The translations under genes were made by a program, and so were the position numbers. This document shows, piece by piece, positions 51,387 through 60,827 of a DNA stretch of 64,000 nt. The stretch spans positions 1 to 64,000 of the forward strand of contig JAGYJI010000004.1 of the NCBI GenBank assembly GCA_018402295.1, read 5' to 3'. The notes beneath the pieces are model-generated. The model was not told where the DNA came from, did not search any database, and saw nothing but the letters and a program-made list of their open reading frames with translations. This DNA is from Pontimonas sp. Its GTDB lineage: Bacteria > Actinomycetota > Actinomycetes > Actinomycetales > Microbacteriaceae. Position 1 is the stretch's first letter. The number at the start of each line of letters is the position of its first letter.

Positions 51387-52342
51387 GAACGTACCTCTTT
51401 CACTTTTTCCCCTGCCCGCAAACGGACAGAGGCGCTTCGGGGGTTGAGGGCAATCTCCTGGGCACTGGCGAGTTCGGCTCCGCGAGTGATTTCGCGGAAG
51501 CTCGGAAGGTGCTCAGGGAGTTCTGTGGGGAGACCAGCTGGAGCAGTGGAAACGGAGAGCTTTCGGAGTTCTCTCTTGACGAGGCGGTCTTCGCCCGAGT
51601 GGTAGGACATAATCGCGACTCGTCCTCCGATCGCGAGGCGATCAAAGGCGATGGGCAGTGCCCTGGCGAGCGACTCAAGCTCCTGGTTGACCGCCATGCG
51701 AAGGGCCTGAAAGACCCGTTTAGCGGGGTGACCTTTGTCTTTGAGCGCGTAGGGGGTTGCGTCTTGGAGAACGTCGACGAGGTCACCGGTGCGAACAATT
51801 GGAGCCTGGAGGCGGCGCTCCACGATTGCTCGGGCATAGCGCTTCGCGAGCTTCTCATCACCCAAGCGGAAAAACAGGTCAGCGAGGTCAGCTTCCGGAA
51901 AGGACTGCAAGACATCGGCCGCGCTGACATCGTCCTGGGGGTTCATCCTCATGTCCAAAGGGGCGTCATGGGAGTAAGAGAAGCCACGCTCGGGCTTATC
52001 CAAGTGCAGTGACGACACCCCGAGATCAAACAGAATGGCCTGTGGCGATTGCTGCGGGGAGTGCTCATCCAACGCGCTTCCGAGTTCGTCATAGCGACAC
52101 TGCGCGAACATCACCCGATCGCCAAACGGTGCCAAGCGCTCCCCCGCGCGCTCGAGTGCCTCGGGGTCGCGGTCAATTCCCAGCACCCGAAGAGTCGGGA
52201 TGGCAGACAGGAACATCTCGGTGTGGCCACCAAGCCCCAGCGTTGCATCTACGAGAAGTGGCTGTTCTCCCTCAAGAGCGGGACCCAGCAACTCGAGAGC
52301 GCGCGGTGCGAGCACAGGGATATGGGAGTAGGTAGCGATCAT
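51383..52342 (-). CDS. rsmH: 16S rRNA (cytosine1402-N4)-methyltransferase
   Basis: 'VDATLGLGGHTEMFLSAIP', 'LFDLGVSSLHLDKPERGFSYSHDAPLDMRM'. Confidence 0.97.
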   Translation of the reverse strand: MIATYSHIPVLAPRALELLGPALEGEQPLLVDATLGLGGHTEMFLSAIPTLRVLGIDRDPEALERAGERLAPFGDRVMFAQCRYDELGSALDEHSPQQSPQAILFDLGVSSLHLDKPERGFSYSHDAPLDMRMNPQDDVSAADVLQSFPEADLADLFFRLGDEKLAKRYARAIVERRLQAPIVRTGDLVDVLQDATPYALKDKGHPAKRVFQALRMAVNQELESLARALPIAFDRLAIGGRVAIMSYHSGEDRLVKRELRKLSVSTAPAGLPTELPEHLPSFREITRGAELASAQEIALNPRSASVRLRAGEKVKEVRS

Positions 52343-52441
52343 GATTCACCCGGTGTCCCTGGAGTCAGATTCCCTTCCGTGTGATGACCTGGGACCGGGG
52401 AAGGTGACACAGGGCTCACGGAGGGGAGTCTGACTTCAGGG

Positions 52442-52873
52442 CTACAACAGCCCAGGAATCACCTCCTCCTCGGTCTCAGAGAAGGCTTGTTCGCGTTCTT
52501 GGTAGTACTGATCCCACGCGGTGGTGGACCAAATCTCGGCTCTGTTTCCCGCACCAATGACGGTCAGTTCCCGCTCAAGCCCCGCATAGTCGCGCAAGGC
52601 CGGAGGGACGGTAACTCGGTTCTGCTTATCCGGGATTTCTGATGACGCCCCGGAGAGGAACAACCGAAGGAAGTCACGGCTCGCCTTAGAGGTGAGCGGG
52701 GCTTCGCGGAGACGCTCGAGGTGAGCATCGAAGTCTTGGGCAGTGAAGACATAGATACATCTCTCCTGGCCGCGGGTCAGCACCAAACCGTTCGCGAGCT
52801 CCTCGCGAAAACGTGCGGGGAGGATGACTCGGCCTTTGTCGTCGAGTTTGGGGGCGTGCGTACCCAGGAACAT
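52442..52873 (-). CDS. mraZ: Transcriptional regulator MraZ
   Basis: '[43 protein letters not shown]'. Confidence 0.97.
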   Translation of the reverse strand: MFLGTHAPKLDDKGRVILPARFREELANGLVLTRGQERCIYVFTAQDFDAHLERLREAPLTSKASRDFLRLFLSGASSEIPDKQNRVTVPPALRDYAGLERELTVIGAGNRAEIWSTTAWDQYYQEREQAFSETEEEVIPGLL

Positions 52874-52910
52874 GGCGCCCCCCTTTCTCGTCCGGCCACC
52901 AGAAGGTATT

Positions 52911-52950
52911 CACCACTTTACTCCACTTTGCTCCAAATACAACCACTTTA
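52911..52950 (-). promoter_or_regulatory. MraZ-box array (10-bp-phased AAAGTGG repeats)
   Basis: Plus strand is four 10-mers: caCCACTTTa ctCCACTTTg ctCCAAATAc aaCCACTTTa; minus-strand AAAGTGGnnn x3 plus one degenerate copy, upstream of mraZ. Confidence 0.8.
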
Positions 52951-53022
52951 GATACTTTTTTTCCCCGAGTTTCGAAAGACCCCTCCCCGCCCCACATCCC
53001 CGGATTTCCGCGCAAGCGCAAC

Positions 53023-53049
53023 AAAAAACCGGCCCCGAGGGGCCGGTTT
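53023..53049 (-). terminator. Intrinsic terminator downstream of the DUF3040 gene
   Basis: Minus strand AAACCGGCCCCTCGGGGCCGGTTTTTT: about 10-bp GC-rich stem with T-tract. Confidence 0.88.
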
Positions 53050-53089
53050 GTGACGAGAAGTGAATGTGGGCTAGTGCTCCACTGAGGGG

Positions 53090-53473
53090 TTAGAGACCTT
53101 CGCCGCGCTCCCTGCGCTCCCAACGATCATTGAGACGATCCATGAACGATCCAGAGCCCGCGGGGCTTTTTGCACGGGGCGCACTGGGTGACGGGGCTTC
53201 GGCACCATCGGAGGGGGCACCGGGGAATGCGACGGCCACCATTACGCCGGCGAACAAAATCCCAAATCCGAGGACACCCACCAGAGTGATGTCCAGAGAT
53301 ACTCCCACCACCATCGTGACAATCCCCACAAGGCCCATCAGAACGCCCACCGCAATTGCGGTGTAATTGGGCGCCCTCCGGAAGTCTGCCGTGTTCATCA
53401 CATCGGCTTCGTTCTTGTAGAGATTGCGCTCCATTTCCTCGAGCAGTCGCTGCTCGTGCTCAGAAAGTGGCAT
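53090..53473 (-). CDS. DUF3040 membrane protein
   Basis: 'MPLSEHEQRLLEEMERNLYKNEADV' N-terminal signature. Confidence 0.88.
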   Translation of the reverse strand: MPLSEHEQRLLEEMERNLYKNEADVMNTADFRRAPNYTAIAVGVLMGLVGIVTMVVGVSLDITLVGVLGFGILFAGVMVAVAFPGAPSDGAEAPSPSAPRAKSPAGSGSFMDRLNDRWERRERGEGL

Positions 53474-53544
53474 GGTGTCCTCCCCACGTGTGTGGACGAT
53501 TTTCTACAGAGTGTACGCAGATTTCCTGAGGATAGGCTAGGTGC

Positions 53545-54660
53545 GTGTCAGCGCAGATAAAACTAGTCGATGTCGTCGATTCCCGCATCACGTCATTCCT
53601 GGAAACCCGCTCCGATGAGATGGGGGTCATCTCTCCCGATTTGGAGCACATTCTCGCCTACGCGAACAGCATGTTGCGCAGTGGCAAGCGATTCCGCGCC
53701 AGGTTTTGCTACTGGGGCTGGCGGGCAATTGATCAAGACCCGGAGAGCGACCCCCTGGGTGGGCTCGAGACGCTGGAGGATGCTTCCCCCGTCATTTCGC
53801 TTGCCACATCGCTCGAAGTTTTTCACGCGGCAGCTCTCGTCCACGACGACATCATGGACAACTCAGATACTCGTCGCGGGCTGCCTGCTGCCCACAAAGC
53901 ATTCGAGCGAATCCATCGGGATCGCTCCTACGCGGGAACTCCTGATCATTTCGGGGCTTCCACCGCTCTCCTCTTGGGCGACCTCCTGTTGGCATGGAGC
54001 GATGACCTCCTGACCGAGGCACTGGCAACCCTTCCCGCAGACATTGTGTCAACGACCCGGGCGCAGTTTTCCACCATGCGCCAGGAAGTGACACTCGGCC
54101 AATACCTCGATATCCATGAGGAGGCGGCCTGGTTCCACCACGGGGAAAACGAGCGACTCGAGAGAGCACTTCGCGTGGTGACCTATAAGTCAGCGAAATA
54201 CAGCATGGAGGCGCCGCTGCTGATTGGAGCGTCGCTTGCGGGCGCGACAGCGGACCACCTGAGCGATCTCTCGTCTTTCGGCTTACCTCTCGGAATTGCG
54301 TTCCAACTCCGGGATGACGTCCTCGGTGTGTTTGGTGACTCCGAGGTCACCGGGAAGCCCGCCGGAGATGATCTGCGCGAAGGCAAGCGAACAGTTCTTG
54401 TTGCTCTCGCTGAAGCCTCGATGCCGGCAAGCGCCAAAGGAGTATTCAATGAACTCTTGGGTGATCGAACCCTGAACCCCGAGCAGATTGACGTTATGCA
54501 GTCGACTCTTCGCGACACGGGCGCACTCGATGAGGTCGAAGGCATGATCCAGCATTATGCAGACACGGCGATGGACGCCCTTGAGAGCGCCCAGATTACC
54601 GACAGCGCGCGGTCGGAGCTTCGTCGCCTTGCTGATGCGGTGACAAAGCGCAACGCCTAG
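53545..54660 (+). CDS. Polyprenyl (trans-isoprenyl) diphosphate synthase
   Basis: First Asp-rich motif 'HDDIMDNSDTRRG', second 'QLRDDVLGVFGD'. Confidence 0.94.
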   Translation: MSAQIKLVDVVDSRITSFLETRSDEMGVISPDLEHILAYANSMLRSGKRFRARFCYWGWRAIDQDPESDPLGGLETLEDASPVISLATSLEVFHAAALVHDDIMDNSDTRRGLPAAHKAFERIHRDRSYAGTPDHFGASTALLLGDLLLAWSDDLLTEALATLPADIVSTTRAQFSTMRQEVTLGQYLDIHEEAAWFHHGENERLERALRVVTYKSAKYSMEAPLLIGASLAGATADHLSDLSSFGLPLGIAFQLRDDVLGVFGDSEVTGKPAGDDLREGKRTVLVALAEASMPASAKGVFNELLGDRTLNPEQIDVMQSTLRDTGALDEVEGMIQHYADTAMDALESAQITDSARSELRRLADAVTKRNA

Positions 54661-55052
54661 AGCGCGAGGGTTTGAGCGAGCCGGCGCACTTCGGTTTTCC
54701 GACCGTTCCGAATTGCGTCAATGGGGCTCGTCCCCAGCACATCGTGGGGCTCCACCAGCCACTCCAGGGCACTCTCCGGAGAAAAGCCACCGTCGATCAG
54801 CACGAGGGCTGTCCCCTTCAGGTCCTGCACCGGAGCCGACTCGACGAGGAAGATGTCGGGAATCCGGAATACACCATCGTCTTTTCGCCCCAGAAGTGCC
54901 CGGTCCTCGACGAGCCGGTGAACTTTCCCCGGCGTGAGCGAGAGGCGCTCACACACGTCGGGAACACTCAGCCAGGTGATGTCGGCTTCACTTGTCACAG
55001 TCACAAGGTTCCCACGAATTCGTCCTCCGTCACCACAGTTTTTACTGACCAT
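54657..55052 (-). CDS. Rv2175c-like DNA-binding protein
   Basis: 'WLSVPDVCERLSLTPGKVHRLVEDRALLGRKDDGVFRIPDIFL...SPIDAIRNGRKTEVRRLAQTLA'. Confidence 0.85.
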   Translation of the reverse strand: MVSKNCGDGGRIRGNLVTVTSEADITWLSVPDVCERLSLTPGKVHRLVEDRALLGRKDDGVFRIPDIFLVESAPVQDLKGTALVLIDGGFSPESALEWLVEPHDVLGTSPIDAIRNGRKTEVRRLAQTLAL

Positions 55053-55126
55053 TAGCCGAAGATTTATATTACGAACATATTAACTGGGATAACATACGTC
55101 ACAATGGTTGACGCAGGTATCATCCT

Positions 55127-56674
55127 GTGACAGCGTCGATGCTCGGAGAGTCGCTACGGGCTTCGAGACCGGGCCACGAAACTATGGAAGACATGAGCAC
55201 ACAGGACCAGACCCCTTTCGACACTGAAGCCTCGGAGGACACCCTCGAGCACTCAGTGTTTCGCGGTCTGTCTCCGCGGGTCGACACCTTTGAGCGCTGT
55301 GACGCCACCCCCGGTGCGCTGTCCCGTGGGCTCATGGGAGCGCTCCCCTTTGTGATGACGGGAACACTGGCAACAAGTGCGGTCGTCACTCCTGGGCTCG
55401 TCCAGCACTCAACAACTGCAGCGGAGCCCGGTGCCAGTGGCGATCATGCGAATGATCAGCGACCGGGTATCGGAGAGAGACTCTCGGGGGCCTTTCTTCC
55501 CGCAGCTCACACTGTCCTCTCCGCCTTTCGACCCGACCTTCCCGCCACCTACGAGGTTCAAGATGGCGACACCCTTTCCTCGATTGCGGACAGTTTTGGT
55601 ATCCCAACCCCCGCAATCCTCACCCTCAATGGGTTGAGCTGGAACTCGCTACTTCATCGAGGCCAGGTCCTGAAGCTCAGTGCAGAACCAACCAAGAAGG
55701 CTGCCGCGTCTCCTGCTCGAGTTGCCGGAAATGGCTACCTTGTGCAGAACGGCGAGACACTGAGCACCATCGCTGATCGCCTGGGAATTTCTACCGAAGC
55801 TCTGATTGCGGCCAACAACCTCGGAGAATCGCACACCATTTATGCCGGCCAAATGATCCGAGTTCCTGGCTCCACCACTCCCGTAGTGGAACGCGATGCT
55901 GACATTGTGATGCCCGCTGTGGCCTCAGCACCCACCATCATTCCTGCCTCCGCAGAGTCGAGCGATCAAGTAATGGCTGCCGGCACATCCGGGGAGGCAC
56001 CTGAGGCGGAGGCAACCGAGGGTGTCGATGTTTTTGACGCTGCCGACATTGAGCTTGCCGAGCAGCCCGCGTTGATTACCGTCAAGGTGACACCACCCCA
56101 GGCACCCGCTGTCCAGAAAAAGACCGCGCCGGTCGCAACCCCTCCTGCTGAGAAGGCTGCTCCCCGCCCCGCCCCGGTAACCCCAGCGGAGGCTGAGGAA
56201 GAGGACAGCGAAGAAGAAGCCGAACCCACCTCATCCATCGGGCAGCCAGTCTCTGGAAGCGTGACTCCGCTCAATGACGAGCGCAGGACCAACGCTCAAA
56301 TCATCGTCAATGTCGGTCGGGAGATGGGTGTCTCCGACTACGGAATCGTGATTGCGCTCGCGACGGCAATGCAGGAGTCGTCGCTTCGCAACATCAATTG
56401 GGGTGACCGAGACTCGGTCGGGTTGTATCAACAGCGCCCGTCGTCCGGGTGGGGCACCGTGGATCAGATTATGGACCCGGCCTACGCCACCAGGCTTTTC
56501 TTCGGCGGCCCAAACAATCCGAACACAGGTAAGACCCGCGGCCTGCTGGATATTTCTGGGTGGGAGTCCATGACTCTCACGGTCGCTGCCCAACGAGTCC
56601 AGATTTCTGCCCACCCCGACGCTTACGCGAAGTGGGAGCCCAGTGCCTGGGCTTGGCTTTATGAATTGACCTAG
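55127..56674 (+). CDS. Secreted protein with two LysM domains and a C-terminal lysozyme-like domain
   Basis: 'TYEVQDGDTLSSIADSFGIPTPAILTLNGL', 'YLVQNGETLSTIADRLGISTEALIAANNL', 'ALATAMQESSLRNINWGDRDSVGLYQQRPSSGWGT'. Confidence 0.88.
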   Translation: MTASMLGESLRASRPGHETMEDMSTQDQTPFDTEASEDTLEHSVFRGLSPRVDTFERCDATPGALSRGLMGALPFVMTGTLATSAVVTPGLVQHSTTAAEPGASGDHANDQRPGIGERLSGAFLPAAHTVLSAFRPDLPATYEVQDGDTLSSIADSFGIPTPAILTLNGLSWNSLLHRGQVLKLSAEPTKKAAASPARVAGNGYLVQNGETLSTIADRLGISTEALIAANNLGESHTIYAGQMIRVPGSTTPVVERDADIVMPAVASAPTIIPASAESSDQVMAAGTSGEAPEAEATEGVDVFDAADIELAEQPALITVKVTPPQAPAVQKKTAPVATPPAEKAAPRPAPVTPAEAEEEDSEEEAEPTSSIGQPVSGSVTPLNDERRTNAQIIVNVGREMGVSDYGIVIALATAMQESSLRNINWGDRDSVGLYQQRPSSGWGTVDQIMDPAYATRLFFGGPNNPNTGKTRGLLDISGWESMTLTVAAQRVQISAHPDAYAKWEPSAWAWLYELT

Positions 56675-56722
56675 TGGAGTGGCAACACCAGGGCTGCCTA
56701 AGCCCTGCGTACAATCCAGAGA

Positions 56723-58690
56723 ATGGACACTCCACCCACTGACCCGTTGCTTGGCAGGCTGGTGGATAAGCGCTACCTCATTGAGAGCAAAGTTGCGCGC
56801 GGCGGTATGGCCACTGTGTATCAGGCGATGGACCTCAGGCTCGAGCGTCCCGTTGCCATCAAAATCATGCACCCCCACCTCGCTGAGGACGGGGACTTCA
56901 CTAAGCGCTTTATTCAGGAAGCCCGGAGCGCTGCCAGGCTGGCCCACCCCAACATCGTCAACGTTTTTGATCAGGGCCAAGAGGGTGCCATCACCTTCAT
57001 CGTGATGGAGTATCTCCCGGGCATCACCCTGCGCGAACTCTTACAAGACTTTGGTGCCCTCACTCCCGCCCAAACCGTGGACATTGTCCGAGCAGTCCTT
57101 CAGGGGCTTGATGCCGCGCACTCGGCCGGTATCGTGCACCGCGATCTCAAACCCGAGAACGTTCTGCTCGCGGATGACGGTCGCATCAAGATTGCTGATT
57201 TTGGTTTGGCTCGAGCCTCGACCCACAACACAGCGACGTCTCAAGCGCTACTGGGAACAATTGCGTACCTCTCCCCCGAACTCATCAGCCGAGGGGAGGC
57301 GGACCTTCGAAGCGACATATACGCACTGGGCATCATGATGTTTGAAATGCTCACCGGTGCGCAGCCCTACCAGGGTGACCAGGCGGTCACCATCGCCTAT
57401 CAACACCAAAACGACATTGTGCCTCCGCCGAGCACAAAGAATCCGGCTATCCCCGCTCAATTTGATGAGCTGGTGGATTGGTGCACCAGGCGCTCACCTG
57501 ATGAACGACCACCCCATGCGCGAGCGGTTCTCGAGCACCTTGTGGAGGTAGAAAAACTTTTGGGTGCTGCCTCACTGGCGACAGCAACGATGGACCTCAA
57601 CCAAACAGTGGCAATGACGCAGAAAATATCGCCGCTCGATGCCCAAGAGACCGAAGTTTTGGATCCCAAGTCAGCGGTGTTTGATGGTCTGGAGCCCGCC
57701 CCCACAGAAGCAATCACACTGGAGGAGACGCCCCCACCCCAAGAGCCCGTTCGAGAGGCGCGACCAGCTCGCGGTCGCGGGCTTGCAATCATGGGAACAC
57801 TGGTGTTGCTCTTGGTCCTCGGTGGCGGAGGCGGTGCCGCGTGGTGGTGGTTCACCGGACCCGGGGATTTGGTCAGCGTGCCAGACGTCGCGGGGTCTAC
57901 GGTTTTGGAGGCCACAACGGTTCTGGAGGAGGCGGAACTCAGCGTCGCTGAGGCCGTTCTCGAAGAGTTTGATTTAGTTCTCCCGGAGGGAACAGTCAAG
58001 GGCACCAACCCCCCTGCCGGTTCACAAATCGAACGACTGGGCGAAATTCGACTGATTGTGTCCTTGGGTCCTAATCCGGTGGCGGTGCCCGCCATCTCTG
58101 GTCAAACCCTGGATCAAGTTCGTGACTCCCTGGAAGCGGTCAACCTTATTCTGGGAACCACCAGCCAAGAGTTCAATGATTTTGTTGATGAGGGATCCGT
58201 CCTTCGACTTGTCGACGAGTTTGACTCGCCCTTGGCCGCAGGGTCTCAAGTCCTGGCAGGGTCCACTCTGAATGCCGTCGTGTCCGCAGGGTCGCTGCCG
58301 AACGTCGCCGGGTTGCCCGTTGACGAAGCTCGCGAGATTCTGCAGCGCGCCGGTCTGACCGGAATCGTGGGGGGTGACGGGGCGTTCTCCGACACCGTTC
58401 CCGAAGGATACGTTGTTGAGGTGTCGCTCCCCACCGGCATGACTCCAAGACCTGGGGATACCCTCACCATGATTGTCTCCAGGGGTCCTGAGCTGGTGTT
58501 GCTCCCCAACCTGATCGACGAGTCAATAGCCGACGCGAGAGACACTTTGGAACAGTTGGGCTTTGAGGTCGAGGTGAGGACCGAGATTCCAGAATCTGAT
58601 TGGGATAGGGCATGGGTCACCAGCATGAGTCCGAGTGCGGGCCAAGAAATCCCCAAAGGCAGCGTCGTGACAATCAGGAGTTTTGCTTAG
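56723..58690 (+). CDS. PASTA-domain Ser/Thr protein kinase (PknL/PknB type)
   Basis: 'IVHRDLKPENVLLADDGRIKIADFGLAR', one TM, about four PASTA-like repeats. Confidence 0.95.
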   Translation: MDTPPTDPLLGRLVDKRYLIESKVARGGMATVYQAMDLRLERPVAIKIMHPHLAEDGDFTKRFIQEARSAARLAHPNIVNVFDQGQEGAITFIVMEYLPGITLRELLQDFGALTPAQTVDIVRAVLQGLDAAHSAGIVHRDLKPENVLLADDGRIKIADFGLARASTHNTATSQALLGTIAYLSPELISRGEADLRSDIYALGIMMFEMLTGAQPYQGDQAVTIAYQHQNDIVPPPSTKNPAIPAQFDELVDWCTRRSPDERPPHARAVLEHLVEVEKLLGAASLATATMDLNQTVAMTQKISPLDAQETEVLDPKSAVFDGLEPAPTEAITLEETPPPQEPVREARPARGRGLAIMGTLVLLLVLGGGGGAAWWWFTGPGDLVSVPDVAGSTVLEATTVLEEAELSVAEAVLEEFDLVLPEGTVKGTNPPAGSQIERLGEIRLIVSLGPNPVAVPAISGQTLDQVRDSLEAVNLILGTTSQEFNDFVDEGSVLRLVDEFDSPLAAGSQVLAGSTLNAVVSAGSLPNVAGLPVDEAREILQRAGLTGIVGGDGAFSDTVPEGYVVEVSLPTGMTPRPGDTLTMIVSRGPELVLLPNLIDESIADARDTLEQLGFEVEVRTEIPESDWDRAWVTSMSPSAGQEIPKGSVVTIRSFA

Positions 58691-60063
58691 GAGTGGCTGA
58701 GCTCCTCCGCAACCAGGAACGCGAGTTCCAGGGATTGCTGGTGGTTGAGGCGCGGGTCACACAAAGATTCGTAGCGGGTTTCAAGCCCTAGCTCGTCAAT
58801 CTTTTGAGAACCACCTAAGCATTCGGTGACATCATCACCGGTGAGCTCAACATGGATGCCACCGGGGTGCGTTCCCACTTCCCGGTGCGCCTCAAAGAAG
58901 CCCTTCACCTCATCCACGACATCGTCGAAGCGGCGAGTTTTGTATCCGGTTTGCGTGGTCATGCCGTTGCCGTGCATGGGGTCGGACACCCACAGCGGGG
59001 TGATGCCCAGCTCCTGGGAGGCCTTCAGGAGCGGGGGAAGCTTCGAGCGGACGTCGCTGGCACCCATTCGGGTGATGAAGGTCAGTCGGCCTGGTTCGCG
59101 ATGGGGGTCTAACAGGTCAGAGAGCTCCTTGACTGTCTCGGGGGTGCTGGAGGGTCCGAGCTTTACCCCAATGGGGTTTCGCACCCGGGAGAAGAAGTCG
59201 ACGTGGGCACCCTCCACATCCCTGGTGCGCTCTCCAATCCACAAGAAATGTCCCGAGGTGACATAGGGCAGTCCGGTTCTGGAGTCGATACGGGTCAGCG
59301 CGCGCTCGTACTCCATCAGAAGGCCCTCGTGACTTGCGTAGAACTCGACCCGCTTGAGCTCATCAAAATCTGCACCAGCAGCTTCCATGAACTTGACTGC
59401 ACGGTCGATTTCCCGTGCCAAACCTTCGTATCGCACATTGGCGGGGTTTTCCGCGAAACCCTTATTCCAGCTGTGGACCATGCGAAGGTCAGCAAAGCCA
59501 CCCTGGGTGAAAGCCCGAATCAGGTTCAGTGTGGAGGCAGCGGTGTGGTATCCGCGCAACATTCGCGCAGGGTCAGGTGTCCGCGACTCCTCGGTGAAGT
59601 CATAGCCATTAACAATGTCGCCCCGGTACGCCGGAAGAGTGACACCGTCGCGGGTTTCGTCATCATTTGATCGGGGCTTAGCAAACTGACCGGCCATCCG
59701 GCCCATCTTTACGATGGGCAACGATGCGCCATAGGTGAGCACGACTGCCATTTGGAGGATCGTCTTGACCCGGTTGCGAATCTGGTCGGCAGTGGCACCG
59801 GCAAAGGTTTCCGCACAGTCACCGCCCTGCAAGAGAAATGACTCACCGCGGGCGACTCGGGCCAGCCGCTCGCGCAACATGTCTACCTCGCCGGCGAAGA
59901 CAAGAGGGGGGACCGTGGCGAGCTCAGCGCTGACCGCGGCAGCCGCTGAGGCGTCTGGCCAGTGCGGCTGCTGCTTAATGGGCAGGGATTGCCAATGATC
60001 CAGACCCTTAACAACTTGAGGATCTGGTATCACGACGTGCTCGCTGTAATCCACTGTGTCCAA
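58687..60063 (-). CDS. aroG: Class II 3-deoxy-7-phosphoheptulonate synthase
   Basis: 'FLLQGGDCAETF', 'KMGRMAGQFAKPRS', 'WVSDPMHGNGMTT'. Confidence 0.95.
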   Translation of the reverse strand: MDTVDYSEHVVIPDPQVVKGLDHWQSLPIKQQPHWPDASAAAAVSAELATVPPLVFAGEVDMLRERLARVARGESFLLQGGDCAETFAGATADQIRNRVKTILQMAVVLTYGASLPIVKMGRMAGQFAKPRSNDDETRDGVTLPAYRGDIVNGYDFTEESRTPDPARMLRGYHTAASTLNLIRAFTQGGFADLRMVHSWNKGFAENPANVRYEGLAREIDRAVKFMEAAGADFDELKRVEFYASHEGLLMEYERALTRIDSRTGLPYVTSGHFLWIGERTRDVEGAHVDFFSRVRNPIGVKLGPSSTPETVKELSDLLDPHREPGRLTFITRMGASDVRSKLPPLLKASQELGITPLWVSDPMHGNGMTTQTGYKTRRFDDVVDEVKGFFEAHREVGTHPGGIHVELTGDDVTECLGGSQKIDELGLETRYESLCDPRLNHQQSLELAFLVAEELSHS

Positions 60064-60122
60064 TTCTCTCGAGGCAAAACGCCGAGGACCAGCCTACTCG
60101 AGGCTCTGGGTGAGCCTGATTC

Positions 60123-60800
60123 TCAGGACTGCTGAGCCCGAATTGTCGAGGCGTAGACGTCGACATACTCCTGCTCACTCAAGGCGTTCATCTCGTAGAT
60201 GATCTCGTCGGTGATTGAGCGCAACACAAAACGGTCAGTCTCCATACCCTCGAAGCGAGAAAAGTCGAGAGGCTCTCCGATGACGACCCCCACCCGGTGG
60301 ACTTTGGGAATGTTCGACCCCAGCGGCATAACTTTCTCAGTTCCGATGACCGCAGCCGGAATTACCGGCACGTGGGCTTCAAGAATCATGCGCGCAACCC
60401 CGGTACGACCCCGGTACATCCGACCATCAGGGCTGCGGGTTCCTTCGGGGTATATCGCGAGTACTCCGCCCTCGGCGAGAACCTGCAAGCCAGCATTGAG
60501 CGAAGCCTCCGAGGCTTTACCGCCGGAGCGATCGATGGGTAGCTGGCCGGCGGACGTCATGAAGAAACGAATAAACCAGCCTTTGATTCCCTTTCCGGTG
60601 AAGTAGTCACTCTTCGCGAGGAAAGCCATCTGGCGATCAATCATGAGGGGCAAAAAGACTGAGTCCACAAATGACAGGTGGTTACAGACCACAATCAGTG
60701 GCCCCGTTCGAGGGACGTTCTCCAACCCCTTCACCCAGGGGCGAAACACTGTCGTGAGCAGGGGTCCAATGACCCAGTGCTTCATCAGCCAATAGAACAC
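60123..60800 (-). CDS. 1-acyl-sn-glycerol-3-phosphate acyltransferase (PlsC family)
   Basis: 'IVVCNHLSFVDSVFLPL', 'LAIYPEGTRSPDGRMYRGRTGVARM'. Confidence 0.92.
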   Translation of the reverse strand: MFYWLMKHWVIGPLLTTVFRPWVKGLENVPRTGPLIVVCNHLSFVDSVFLPLMIDRQMAFLAKSDYFTGKGIKGWFIRFFMTSAGQLPIDRSGGKASEASLNAGLQVLAEGGVLAIYPEGTRSPDGRMYRGRTGVARMILEAHVPVIPAAVIGTEKVMPLGSNIPKVHRVGVVIGEPLDFSRFEGMETDRFVLRSITDEIIYEMNALSEQEYVDVYASTIRAQQS

Positions 60801-60827
60801 GTTCGCCTCCGGAGTTGGGCTTCCAGA

